Shown piece by piece: positions 1-6,621 of a stretch of 18,755 bases of DNA (position 1 is its first letter; every line of letters begins with the position of its first letter). The translations under genes were made by a program, and so were the position numbers. The notes beneath the pieces are model-generated. The model was not told the origin of the DNA and did not search any database. It saw nothing but the letters and a program-made list of their open reading frames with translations. This DNA is from DATLAN01 sp035527455 (GTDB taxonomy: Bacteria > Planctomycetota > Planctomycetia > Pirellulales > Thermoguttaceae), in contig DATLAN010000559.1 of assembly GCA_035527455.1 (NCBI GenBank), positions 1-18,755 on the forward strand. The letters run 5' to 3'.

Positions 1-1
1 C

Positions 2-61
2 GGAAGGCTGTTCATGTGTACGACCGACGGGCAAGTGATTTGCCTTGGAGGAGAAGAGTAA
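2..61 (+). CDS. C-terminal end of a probable PQQ-like beta-propeller protein (partial)
   Basis: The frame starting at base 2 is open from the window edge to a TAA at 59-61 and gives 19 residues ending DGQVICLGGEE. The pattern of a bulky hydrophobic strand, Cys-Thr-Thr-Asp-Gly, then Val-Ile-Cys-Leu-Gly resembles the closing strand of PQQ-binding-like (BamB/quinoprotein type) propeller proteins, which planctomycetes encode in large numbers. Only the tail is visible, so the family call is an inference from a short motif. The other two frames give no comparable ending. Confidence 0.5.
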   Translation, partial: GRLFMCTTDGQVICLGGEE

Positions 62-77
62 TCATCGGGTGCATTGT

Positions 78-158
78 GTTTAGCGGGCGGGCTTGCCCGC
101 CGTTGTGGAAGCGGCGCTTCTCCACCCGGGCAACGGCGGGCAAGCCCGCCCGCTAAAC
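78..158. repeat. Perfect 28-bp inverted repeat
   Basis: Arms at 78-105 and 131-158 are exact reverse complements over 28 bp. Each arm is itself near-palindromic around GGGCTTGCCC. The 25-bp centre also folds (GAAGC/GCTTC). There is no T-run on either side, so this looks more like a dispersed palindromic element than a textbook terminator. It lies between the propeller gene end and the lactonase start and would form a long hairpin in any read-through transcript. Confidence 0.85.
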
Positions 159-222
159 GTCAACTCTCTCCAATCCTACGCTGTAGGACTGATATGCCAA
201 TCGAAACACGAAAGGGTAAACC

Positions 223-1488
223 ATGAACCTCAAGCACAGTACCATTCTTGCGTTGGCCCTTGCGACACTGCTCGTCTGCGACACCCCTGCGGCCGACCAG
301 CCCGCGCGGGTCCGCGTCTACATCGGTACCTATACCGGCGGCGCCAGCGAAGGCATCTACCTGACGCATCTCGATCTGGCCACCGGCCGCCTGGAAGAGG
401 TCGAGCTGGCCGCCAAAACGGCCAACCCGACCTTCCTCGCCTTTCATCCCCGGCGGCCGCTGTTGTACGCCGTGGGCGAGATGGGCAATTTCCAGGGCGA
501 AAAGACGGGCGCCGTCAGTGCGTTCTCCATGGACCGGGCGACCGGCAAGCTGACCCTGCTCAACCAGCAGTCGTCCCGCGGTGCCGGGCCGTGCCACGTG
601 ACGGTCGATCGCGCTGGCCGGAACGTTTTGGTGGCCAACTACGGCGGCGGGAGCATCGCTTGCCTGCCGATCGGCGAAGACGGGCGGCTCGGCGAAGCGA
701 CGTCGTCGATTCAACACGCCGGATCGAGCGTCCACCCGATGCGGCAGAAAGAACCGCACGCCCACTCGATCAACGTCGACGCGGCCGGCCAGTTCGCCTT
801 CGCGGCCGATCTCGGCTTGGACAAGGTGATGATCTATCGGCTCGACGCGGCCGAAGGCAAGCTGACGCCCAACGACCCGCCCTGGGCCGAACTCCCGCCG
901 GGTTCCGGTCCGCGCCATTTCGCCTTTCACCCGGCCGGCCGTTACGCCTACGCGATCAACGAACTCAACTCGACCCTCACGGCCTTCGAGTACGACGCCC
1001 CGCGGGGTGCGCTGACGGCCGTGCAAACCGTCACCACGCTGCCGGAAGACTTCACCGGCCAGAACACGACCGCCGAGGTGCAGGTCCACCCTTCCGGGCG
1101 ATTCCTCTACGGCTCGAACCGCGGCCACGACAGCATCGTCTGCTTTTCCATCGACGCCCAAACGGGCGAACTCACCTACGTCGCCCACGAATCGACGCAA
1201 GGAAAGTCGCCCCGCAACTTCGGCATCGACCCGACGGGCCGCTACCTGCTGGCCGCCAACCAGGCCACCGACAACGTGGTCGTCTTCCGCATCGACCCAA
1301 AGACCGGCGCATTGCGTCCCACGGGCCAGTCGCTAAGCGTCCCTGCGCCCGTTTGCGTGAAGATGAGGATTCTTGTTCCCAAGCTCCAGCTTGGGAACCA
1401 GAGTAAGGGCCTTCCCGGGCAATACCGACACATTCGGCACATCCGGTACCGTCCGCTCTTATTTGACCCGCCGCCAATCGCGACCTAA
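223..1488 (+). CDS. Secreted lactonase family protein (6-phosphogluconolactonase, YbhE type) with altered C-terminus
   Basis: This is a predicted seven-bladed propeller of the lactonase family (Pfam Lactonase type), members of which hydrolyse 6-phosphogluconolactone or related lactones. Residues 1-24 form a signal peptide (hydrophobic 8-19, then TPAADQP), so it is probably exported, unlike cytoplasmic Pgl. Family motifs are clear: YIGTYTGG at 33-40, GPCHVTVD about 122-129, EPHAHSIN 177-184, GPRHFAFHP 229-237 and SPRNFGIDP 329-337. The ATG is preceded by AAAGGG at about 7 nt. The family normally ends shortly after the VPAPVCVK segment (373-380). Here about 41 extra residues follow, encoded by a palindromic repeat at 1375-1398 and downstream sequence, and they look like translated repeat. 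The fold should be complete before the tail. The substrate is unknown. Confidence 0.9.
   Translation: MNLKHSTILALALATLLVCDTPAADQPARVRVYIGTYTGGASEGIYLTHLDLATGRLEEVELAAKTANPTFLAFHPRRPLLYAVGEMGNFQGEKTGAVSAFSMDRATGKLTLLNQQSSRGAGPCHVTVDRAGRNVLVANYGGGSIACLPIGEDGRLGEATSSIQHAGSSVHPMRQKEPHAHSINVDAAGQFAFAADLGLDKVMIYRLDAAEGKLTPNDPPWAELPPGSGPRHFAFHPAGRYAYAINELNSTLTAFEYDAPRGALTAVQTVTTLPEDFTGQNTTAEVQVHPSGRFLYGSNRGHDSIVCFSIDAQTGELTYVAHESTQGKSPRNFGIDPTGRYLLAANQATDNVVVFRIDPKTGALRPTGQSLSVPAPVCVKMRILVPKLQLGNQSKGLPGQYRHIRHIRYRPLLFDPPPIAT
1375..1398. repeat. 24-bp palindromic repeat inside the lactonase 3' end
   Basis: Perfect 11-bp arms (1375-1385 and 1388-1398, reading GTTCCCAAGCT and its complement) around a 2-nt centre. 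The plus-strand translation contains VPKLQLGNQ, a peptide I recognise from translated intergenic repeats in planctomycete genomes. It sits in the reading frame of the lactonase just beyond the conserved fold. Confidence 0.75.
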
Positions 1489-1518
1489 GTTTGGTTGCTC
1501 ATGTTAGTTGAACTTAGG
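1484..1518. repeat. Short inverted repeat over the lactonase stop and response regulator leader
   Basis: Exact 8-bp arms CCTAAGTT (1484-1491) and AACTTAGG (1511-1518) with a 19-nt loop, overlapping the lactonase stop codon. It could be a weak hairpin or an operator for the downstream response regulator gene. There is no T-run, so terminator function is not supported. Confidence 0.3.
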
Positions 1519-1584
1519 AACTTGGTAGCGGAAACAGATTAGCGTCGGAATGGGAGCCGACGGGCCATTGAGGCTGTTTGTCTG

Positions 1585-2031
1585 ATGTATGCCGAGGTAA
1601 TGGAAAAACCGAAGGCCCAAACCCTCGTCGAGGAAGAACGGCAATCTATTCTGATCGTCGATGACGACGACACCCTGACGGACGTCTTGTCACGCCGGCT
1701 GCAGCAGCAGGGCTTCGCAACGATGACGGCCAATTCGGGCAGGTCCGGGCTGGGAATCGCCCAATCCGTTCGCCCTGCCTTGATCGTGCTCGACCTGCGG
1801 CTGCCCGACAGCGACGGGTTCGCTGTCTGCAAGCAGTTGGCCGACTCGCCTGAAACTTGCGACATTCCGGTGATCATCCTCAGCGGATTGGAACAGCCGG
1901 GCATCCTGCGCCGTTGCCGCGCCGCAGGTTGCTGCTATTTCCTTCGCAAGCCGTACGATCCGAATGCCATGCTGATCCTCATCCGCCAGGCGATCCGAGA
2001 GGCTTCCGCCTGGGACGAGCCGAAACTGTAG
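1585..2031 (+). CDS. Single-domain response regulator (CheY-like receiver)
   Basis: The 148-residue protein is a stand-alone receiver domain. The acidic pocket is DDDD at 26-29, the phospho-acceptor Asp is D70 in VLDLRLPDSDG, the conserved Ser/Thr is S100 in ILSG, and the Lys is K122 in RKPYDP. There is no output domain, so it should signal by protein-protein contact or phosphotransfer. No histidine kinase is adjacent. An alternative ATG at 1600, right after GAGGT, would give 143 residues and also precede the domain. A paired Cys (C116-C117) before strand 5 is unusual but not at an active position. The HDOD protein 0.5 kb downstream could be a functional partner, but this is only proximity. 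Confidence 0.92.
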   Translation: MYAEVMEKPKAQTLVEEERQSILIVDDDDTLTDVLSRRLQQQGFATMTANSGRSGLGIAQSVRPALIVLDLRLPDSDGFAVCKQLADSPETCDIPVIILSGLEQPGILRRCRAAGCCYFLRKPYDPNAMLILIRQAIREASAWDEPKL

Positions 2032-2096
2032 CTTCCGTCGGTTGGGCCGAATGGAAATCGAAAAACGGGATGCTCTCCCGTCGCCAAGCTACCCCC

Positions 2097-2126
2097 TTGC
2101 CTTCTCCGTGGCCGGTCTGTTATAGT
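2097..2126 (+). promoter_or_regulatory. Sigma-70-type promoter for the 29-residue basic protein
   Basis: TTGCCT at 2097-2102, an 18-bp spacer, then TATAGT at 2121-2126. Transcription would start near 2132, about 75 nt before the GTG at 2207. It lies just after the response regulator stop, so the small gene can be expressed on its own. Confidence 0.55.
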
Positions 2127-2206
2127 GTTACCCGTGCATGTGTGGATGAGTACACTTCGTCGAATCGGCACGGGTGAGACGTTCAGATCTTGTTACGGAG
2201 TATTTC

Positions 2207-2296
2207 GTGGGAACGAAGAAAACGGGTAAAGGCCGTCGGAAAGTCGGCCGCAAGAAACGCCGCATGCGGTCCAAGATCCGGCACCGGAAGGGGTAG
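2207..2296 (+). CDS. Tiny very basic protein, possibly a bS22/COX24-like ribosomal protein
   Basis: The frame starts at GTG, 6 nt after CGGAG (2196-2200), and encodes 29 residues, of which 16 are Lys or Arg; it ends MRSKIRHRKG. The KKRRxRSKxRHRK tail resembles the small ribosome-associated bS22/AURKAIP1-COX24 family (about 30 residues, Lys/Arg-rich with a terminal RxxRRK-like motif), so a role in the small ribosomal subunit is plausible. The similarity is judged by eye and could reflect composition alone. It has its own promoter-like site upstream. Alternatives are another tiny ribosomal protein or a nucleic-acid-binding peptide. Low complexity, GTG start and short length mean automated callers may omit it. 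Confidence 0.7.
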   Translation: MGTKKTGKGRRKVGRKKRRMRSKIRHRKG

Positions 2297-2459
2297 GCCG
2301 AGACGGCTTGCCATGAAGATGGGCCGACGGATTGGTAACACACCACTCTTCAGGGAGGTATTTGCCGACGGTTGTTAAGCGCTGCTGTGGGAGAAGAAGG
2401 CTCCGCGCCGGTGCGCAGTCAACCTCCGCCGTTGCTTGGGGGGGCTGCGACCAGAGCTT

Positions 2460-2488
2460 TTGTGGAAAACGCAACTTTGAGCTATGCT
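2460..2488 (+). promoter_or_regulatory. Candidate promoter for the HDOD gene
   Basis: TTGTGG at 2460-2465, a 17-bp spacer and TATGCT at 2483-2488 match a sigma-70 promoter moderately well. The start would be near 2495, giving a leader of about 65 nt to the ATG at 2562. The remaining bases from 2297 to 2460 show no gene. Confidence 0.4.
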
Positions 2489-2561
2489 TCATATGAGAGG
2501 GCGCGTCCATTTCGCTTCGAAAAGGCCGCCACGGCTTTCTTAGACCCCCCCACTTCTCGCT

Positions 2562-4193
2562 ATGCCAAACCCCGCGTTTGTCCGCAAGTACCTTATCGAC
2601 AAGGCCCGCCGGCTCTACACCTTGCCGGCGGTGGCGATGGAAGTCCTGGAGTTGACCAACAACCCCGAGGTCGATGCCCACGCTCTGAAAGAGTGCATCG
2701 AAAAAGACCCTTCGCTGACCGGTAAGATCCTCCGCACGGTCAACAGCTCCCTGTTCGGGTTCAGCCGTCGCATCTCCGACCTCTATCAGGGCCTGGCCAT
2801 GTTGGGGACCAAGCCGTTGAAGCTGCTCGTGCTGGGCTTCAACCTGCCGACCGGGCTGTTCGAGGGGGTCGAGGCGCGAACGCTCGGCCGGTACTGGCGG
2901 CACACCTTGACCAAGGCGGTCGCCGGACGCAAAATCAGCGAGGCCCTGTTCGACACCCCCGGCGACGACGCCTTCATCGCCGGTTTGCTGCAGGACCTCG
3001 GCTGCCTGCTTCTGATCCAGGAACTCGGCCGGCCGTACGGGAGACTGCTCGAACGGGTGGCCGGCGGAGACAAGGATCTGACCACGGTCGAAACCGAAGC
3101 GATGGGCTTCGATCATACCACGCTTTCGGCCGAACTGCTTTCCCATTGGGGCCTGCCCGAGAACCTGGTCGAAGCCGTCGCCTGGGAAACGTCCCACCGC
3201 CGGTCGAAGACGCCGACGTCGGCCGAACCGGCGCTGGCCCGAACGCTCCGCCTGGCCGAGCTGTTCGCCCGGCTGCTGGCCGACGAACAGCCGGACGTGT
3301 TGGGCAGGCTGCTGGAAACGGCCCGCCATTATCCCGACTTCTCCGAGATTCGACTCGAGGCATTCATCGAGGACCTGCAGGAACGGGTGGCCCAACTGGC
3401 CGACGTCCTCTCGCTCGAATTGCCGGCCGGACGGGACTACCGCGACCTGCTGGTCCAGGCGCACGCGCAACTCGCGGCGGTCGCCGACGAAGCGGCCGGC
3501 GCCTTGATTCGCCCGCGGCAGCACCCGACCCGGCAGGCGGCCGACGAATCGTTGGTCTCGGAAATCCGCGGTCTGACCGAAGCGATGGCCGACGTCTACC
3601 AGCACCCGTCGACGCCGAACGATCCGGCGGACCAACCTCGACCGGCGGCCGCCGGGGCCACATCCGCGGCGGCGACACCCGTTGCGTCCGCTTCGGCCGG
3701 CGTAGCCATGCTGGGCACGGAGCCCGGATTGCTCGACCGCCTGGCTACCGCGGTGGCGGCCTGCCGCCAATCGCGCTGCTCGTTAAGCCTCTTGCTGGTC
3801 CGGCTCGATCGGACCGACGAGTTGATGCTCACGCGGGGCATCGAAGGCTTCCGCCGTTTGCTGCGGTTCTTGCGGACGGTTTGCGAGAGCGTCGACCATT
3901 CCACGCTGACCTGCACTCCCTCGGGCGAGGCCGGTTTCGCGCTGATCCTGCCCGACTGCGAGCGGCGTCAGGCGATTCAGACGGGCAACCAACTCATCGG
4001 GCAGTTCCGCCGCCTGGCGCCGGGCAACGGCGACGCGGAGCGACGGGCCGTGAGCATCAGCATCGGCCTGGCCACCGTGTCGTTGCCCCCGAAGAATTTC
4101 CCCGCCCAAGACCTCTTCACCGCCGCCGACCGCTGCCTCTACGGCTCCGCCGCCTCCGGCGGCAACGTGGTGAAGAGCATCGAGATCTATTAG
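2562..4193 (+). CDS. HDOD-domain signalling protein with degenerate GGDEF-like C-terminus
   Basis: This is a predicted cytoplasmic regulator of 543 residues. Residues 5-210 form an HDOD domain (LPAVAMEVLELTNNPEV, KDPSLTGKILRTVNSS, DAFIAGLLQDLGCLL, LSHWGLPENLVEAV), an HD-like fold that usually lacks metal-dependent phosphodiesterase activity. After a helical linker (220-345) and an Ala/Pro-rich stretch (355-380), residues 390-540 fit the diguanylate cyclase fold, including SISIGLATV and ADRCLYGSAASGGNVV. The active-site loop that should read GGDEF reads GEAGF (454-458) before ALILP, so cyclase activity is very unlikely; it may bind nucleotide or a partner. The HDOD-GGDEF arrangement is a known signalling architecture. 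Shine-Dalgarno is weak at the chosen ATG, but the HDOD domain begins right after it. Confidence 0.9.
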   Translation: MPNPAFVRKYLIDKARRLYTLPAVAMEVLELTNNPEVDAHALKECIEKDPSLTGKILRTVNSSLFGFSRRISDLYQGLAMLGTKPLKLLVLGFNLPTGLFEGVEARTLGRYWRHTLTKAVAGRKISEALFDTPGDDAFIAGLLQDLGCLLLIQELGRPYGRLLERVAGGDKDLTTVETEAMGFDHTTLSAELLSHWGLPENLVEAVAWETSHRRSKTPTSAEPALARTLRLAELFARLLADEQPDVLGRLLETARHYPDFSEIRLEAFIEDLQERVAQLADVLSLELPAGRDYRDLLVQAHAQLAAVADEAAGALIRPRQHPTRQAADESLVSEIRGLTEAMADVYQHPSTPNDPADQPRPAAAGATSAAATPVASASAGVAMLGTEPGLLDRLATAVAACRQSRCSLSLLLVRLDRTDELMLTRGIEGFRRLLRFLRTVCESVDHSTLTCTPSGEAGFALILPDCERRQAIQTGNQLIGQFRRLAPGNGDAERRAVSISIGLATVSLPPKNFPAQDLFTAADRCLYGSAASGGNVVKSIEIY

Positions 4194-4260
4194 CGCCGCG
4201 CGGCAGGGTCAGGCGACGGAGCGGGTCGTTTTCGGTTGTCGGTTCTCAGTGATCAGTTTT

Positions 4261-4408
4261 CAGTAGGGTGGGCACCGCCCACCAGCTGTCCAAAGGGCAA
4301 GAAGCCGCTGATTCGTCACCAGCGCAGAGAGAATAGGCGCCGCCGCGACCGAAATAGCGTCGATAGTTTGGTGTGCCGGATAGCCGGTGGGCAGTGCCCA
4401 CCCTACTG
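4261..4408. repeat. Inverted pair of GGTGGGCA palindromic repeats
   Basis: Arms at 4261-4283 and 4386-4408 are 23-bp reverse complements with one mismatch, each containing the palindrome GGTGGGCA.TGCCCACC type. The inner 102 bp has no gene. Just upstream (4230-4260) is a TCAGTGATCAGTTTTCAG-like stretch of the kind dispersed in planctomycete intergenic DNA. The array fills the gap between two convergent genes and could fold into a long hairpin acting at both 3' ends. Confidence 0.75.
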
Positions 4409-4411
4409 TGT

Positions 4412-4951
4412 TTACTCGGAGCCCAGCGGGTCCTCCCGCCACGCGAAATCGGTGATCCGCCAATCGTCGCCGTAGCGGCGGAATTGGACCGTGCAGGGCA
4501 ACGGATAATTGTTGCGCGGCGTGTCGATCCGCACGGCCTCGAACCAGACGACGCCGGTCAGTTGGGCCTCGGCCGTCGCGCCGTCGACTTCGATATCGAG
4601 CTGGGTGATTCTCGCGTCGGTGAACCGCACAGCATCGAACGCCCAATCCACCCGGCGGCGCAGTCCCTCCGTGGCGGGCGCGTCGGAGACGGGAGCAAAG
4701 TACTGTAACACGCCCTGCCTGTCGTTCTCCTTCACCGCCGCCGCCACGTCTTCCACGACGGCCTCGACGTTCTCCACGTCCGTTTCGACGTACCACTCCA
4801 GCCAGACGCCGCCGGCGGTCAACAGCGCCACGCCGAGCATCATCCACAACACCACGCCGCGCTGCGTGCAAAACAACACGATCCCCAGCACGACCTCCGC
4901 CAGGACGCCGAAAACGATCACGCCCGTCGGGTCTTCCAGCAGCGTGGACAC
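4412..4951 (-). CDS. Membrane-anchored protein of unknown function with NTF2-like C-terminal region
   Basis: I do not recognise the family. The 179-residue product has two hydrophobic segments at about 10-29 and 32-52, then a soluble part from 56 on. That part (helical VEAVVEDVAAAVKENDRQGVLQYF, then beta-rich segments ending VQFRRYGDDWRITDFAWRED) has the helix-then-curved-sheet pattern of NTF2/SnoaL-like proteins, including the typical closing strand motif GDDWRITDF. By analogy it may bind a small ligand or form a dimer at the membrane. The start is GTG and no Shine-Dalgarno is visible. It follows enolase on the same strand after 50 nt, so it could be co-transcribed with it. Confidence 0.75.
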   Translation of the reverse strand: MSTLLEDPTGVIVFGVLAEVVLGIVLFCTQRGVVLWMMLGVALLTAGGVWLEWYVETDVENVEAVVEDVAAAVKENDRQGVLQYFAPVSDAPATEGLRRRVDWAFDAVRFTDARITQLDIEVDGATAEAQLTGVVWFEAVRIDTPRNNYPLPCTVQFRRYGDDWRITDFAWREDPLGSE

Positions 4952-4961
4952 TGGGACTAAC

Positions 4962-4991
4962 GATGAATGATGAATGATGAACTATGAATGA
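4962..4991. repeat. TGAATGA-type short tandem repeat
   Basis: GATGAATGATGAATGATGAA followed by CTATGAATGA forms a near-tandem 7-bp repeat in the 50-bp gap between enolase and the downstream gene. Its reverse-strand translation (HSSSFIIHR) resembles peptides often seen in translated planctomycete intergenic DNA, which suggests a dispersed simple repeat. Confidence 0.55.
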
Positions 4992-5000
4992 CGGATGGCG

Positions 5001-6284
5001 TCAGATCTTCATCGGGAAGATCGGGCCCCCGTAGAGCGCCGCGTCGCCGAGGATCTCTTCGATCCGCAACAACTGGTTGTACTTGGCCATCCGGTCGGTT
5101 CGCGAGGCCGAGCCGGTCTTGATCTGGCCGGTTCCCAACGCCACGGCCAGGTCGGCGATGGTCGAATCTTCCGTCTCGCCGCTGCGGTGGCTGATCACGC
5201 TGGTGTAGCCGGACCGCCGAGCCAACTCGATTGCCTCGATCGTCTCGGTCAGCGTGCCGATCTGGTTGACCTTGATGAGGATGCTGTTGCAGATCCCTTC
5301 CTCGATGCCGCGCTGCAGACGTTTCGTGTTGGTCACGAACAGGTCGTCGCCGACCAACTGGATTTTCCCGCCCAGCTTTTCCGTAAGCAGCTTCCAGCCG
5401 TCCCAATCGTCTTCGGCAAGACCGTCCTCGATCGAGCAGATCGGGTACTGGCCGACCCAGGCTGCGTACTGATCGGCCAGAGCGGCCGAATCGATCTTCT
5501 TGCCGTCGACCGAGTAGACCTTCTCTTTTTCGTCGAAGAACGCGGACGCGGCCGGGTCCATGGCGATGAAGACCTGTTTGCCCATCTCGTAGCCGGCCTT
5601 CTCGGCCGCTTCCATGATCAGGTCCAGCGCCTCCTTGTTGCTCTTGAGGTCCGGGGCGAACCCACCCTCGTCGCCGACGTTGGTGGCCAGCTTCTTCGAC
5701 TGGAGCACCTTCTTGAGGTTGTGGAAAATCTCGCAGCCGCAACGGATGGCGTCACTGAAAGTGTCCACACCCAGCGGCATGACCATGAACTCCTGGATGT
5801 CCACGTCGTTGTCCGCGTGCGAGCCGCCGTTGAGGATGTTCATCATCGGCGCCGGCAGCATTCGGGCGCCGACCCCGCCGAGATAACGGAACAGGGGCAG
5901 CCCGCAGTGATCGGCCGCCGCATGGGCCGTGGCCAACGAGATGCCCAAGATGGCGTTGGCGCCGAGGCTCTTCTTGTTCTCCGAGCCGTCGATCTCGATC
6001 ATCCGCCGGTCCAGCGCCACCTGGTCCAGGCAGTCCATCCCGCACAGCTCGTCGGCCAGCTTGTCGTTGACGTTGGCCACGGCCTGCAAAACCCCCTTGC
6101 CGAGGTATTTTTTCTCGTCCCCATCGCGGAGTTCCCATGCCTCGTGGACCCCGGTGCTGGCCCCGCTGGGTACCGCGGCACGCCCAAAAGAACCACCGGC
6201 CGTCTCCACGTCGACCTCGATGGTCGGATTGCCTCGGCTGTCGAGGATCTGTCGGGCGCGAATGTCTACAATCGTCGAACTCAT
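5001..6284 (-). CDS. eno: Enolase (phosphopyruvate hydratase)
   Basis: Converts 2-phosphoglycerate to phosphoenolpyruvate in glycolysis; cytoplasmic and magnesium-dependent. The 427 residues match the usual bacterial length. Visible family features are RQILDSRGNPT at 11-21, the mobile loop GASTG at 41-45, SHADN at 155-159, E165, the catalytic GDEGGFAP at 204-211 (E206), metal ligands D243, E286 and D313, the catalytic lysine K338 in ILIKVNQIGTLTE, and the SHRSGETED signature at 365-373. The start at 6284 is chosen because MSSTIVDI begins the conserved fold and GAGAGAG precedes it; an in-frame ATG at 6317 adds 11 non-conserved residues. It lies downstream of mgtE on the same strand, separated by a repeat-rich gap. 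Confidence 0.98.
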   Translation of the reverse strand: MSSTIVDIRARQILDSRGNPTIEVDVETAGGSFGRAAVPSGASTGVHEAWELRDGDEKKYLGKGVLQAVANVNDKLADELCGMDCLDQVALDRRMIEIDGSENKKSLGANAILGISLATAHAAADHCGLPLFRYLGGVGARMLPAPMMNILNGGSHADNDVDIQEFMVMPLGVDTFSDAIRCGCEIFHNLKKVLQSKKLATNVGDEGGFAPDLKSNKEALDLIMEAAEKAGYEMGKQVFIAMDPAASAFFDEKEKVYSVDGKKIDSAALADQYAAWVGQYPICSIEDGLAEDDWDGWKLLTEKLGGKIQLVGDDLFVTNTKRLQRGIEEGICNSILIKVNQIGTLTETIEAIELARRSGYTSVISHRSGETEDSTIADLAVALGTGQIKTGSASRTDRMAKYNQLLRIEEILGDAALYGGPIFPMKI

Positions 6285-6359
6285 GTCTCTCTCGTCTTTC
6301 CGTGAAATGGGTCCCAAAATGTGTTTTAGCTGCTTGAGCAGAAATAAACTTGTTCAAGT

Positions 6360-6396
6360 GGGTGGTACGCCCTGAGGAACGAAGGGCGTGCCACCC
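6360..6396. repeat. Single-hairpin copy of the GGGTGGCACGCCC repeat
   Basis: GGGTGGTACGCCC, then TGAGGAACGAA, then GGGCGTGCCACCC: a 37-bp hairpin with 13-bp arms and one mismatch (a G.T pair in RNA). The same unit occurs in doubled, inverted form at 8004-8079 and 16525-16600. It lies 76 bp upstream of the enolase start. Confidence 0.85.
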
Positions 6397-6411
6397 TTCG
6401 TCCGATTGTAA

Positions 6412-6608
6412 TGGTTCAGTCGGAAATGGAAGAACGTGAAATTAGGGCCTCGCACGCAAACACAGAGTAGTACCGGTGCCTCTTCTCTATTCCGGGATCG
6501 GATAAGACGTGTTCTTGCAGGCATTTACGCGAACAGAGAAGAGGCACCGGTACTACCCTGGGAATATCGTTGCTCACGGGGTGCAGCCTTCCATTTCCGA
6601 CTGAACCA
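6412..6608. repeat. 197-bp nested inverted-repeat element between mgtE and eno
   Basis: Outer arms at 6412-6432 and 6588-6608 are perfect 21-bp reverse complements (TGGTTCAGTCGG...). Inner arms at 6467-6488 and 6535-6556 are perfect 22-bp reverse complements (GTAGTACCGGTGCC...). Between the arm pairs are 34 and 31 bp of unmatched sequence, and the centre is 46 bp. No reading frame of note and no clear target duplication were seen. It begins 13 bp beyond the mgtE stop codon. The form suits a small non-autonomous mobile element or a structured 3' RNA. Confidence 0.8.
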
Positions 6609-6621
6609 ATACACTGGTGGC

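Noticed and set aside
78..158. Rho-independent terminator
   Set aside because: The stem is long and perfect, but there is no U-run on either strand after it.
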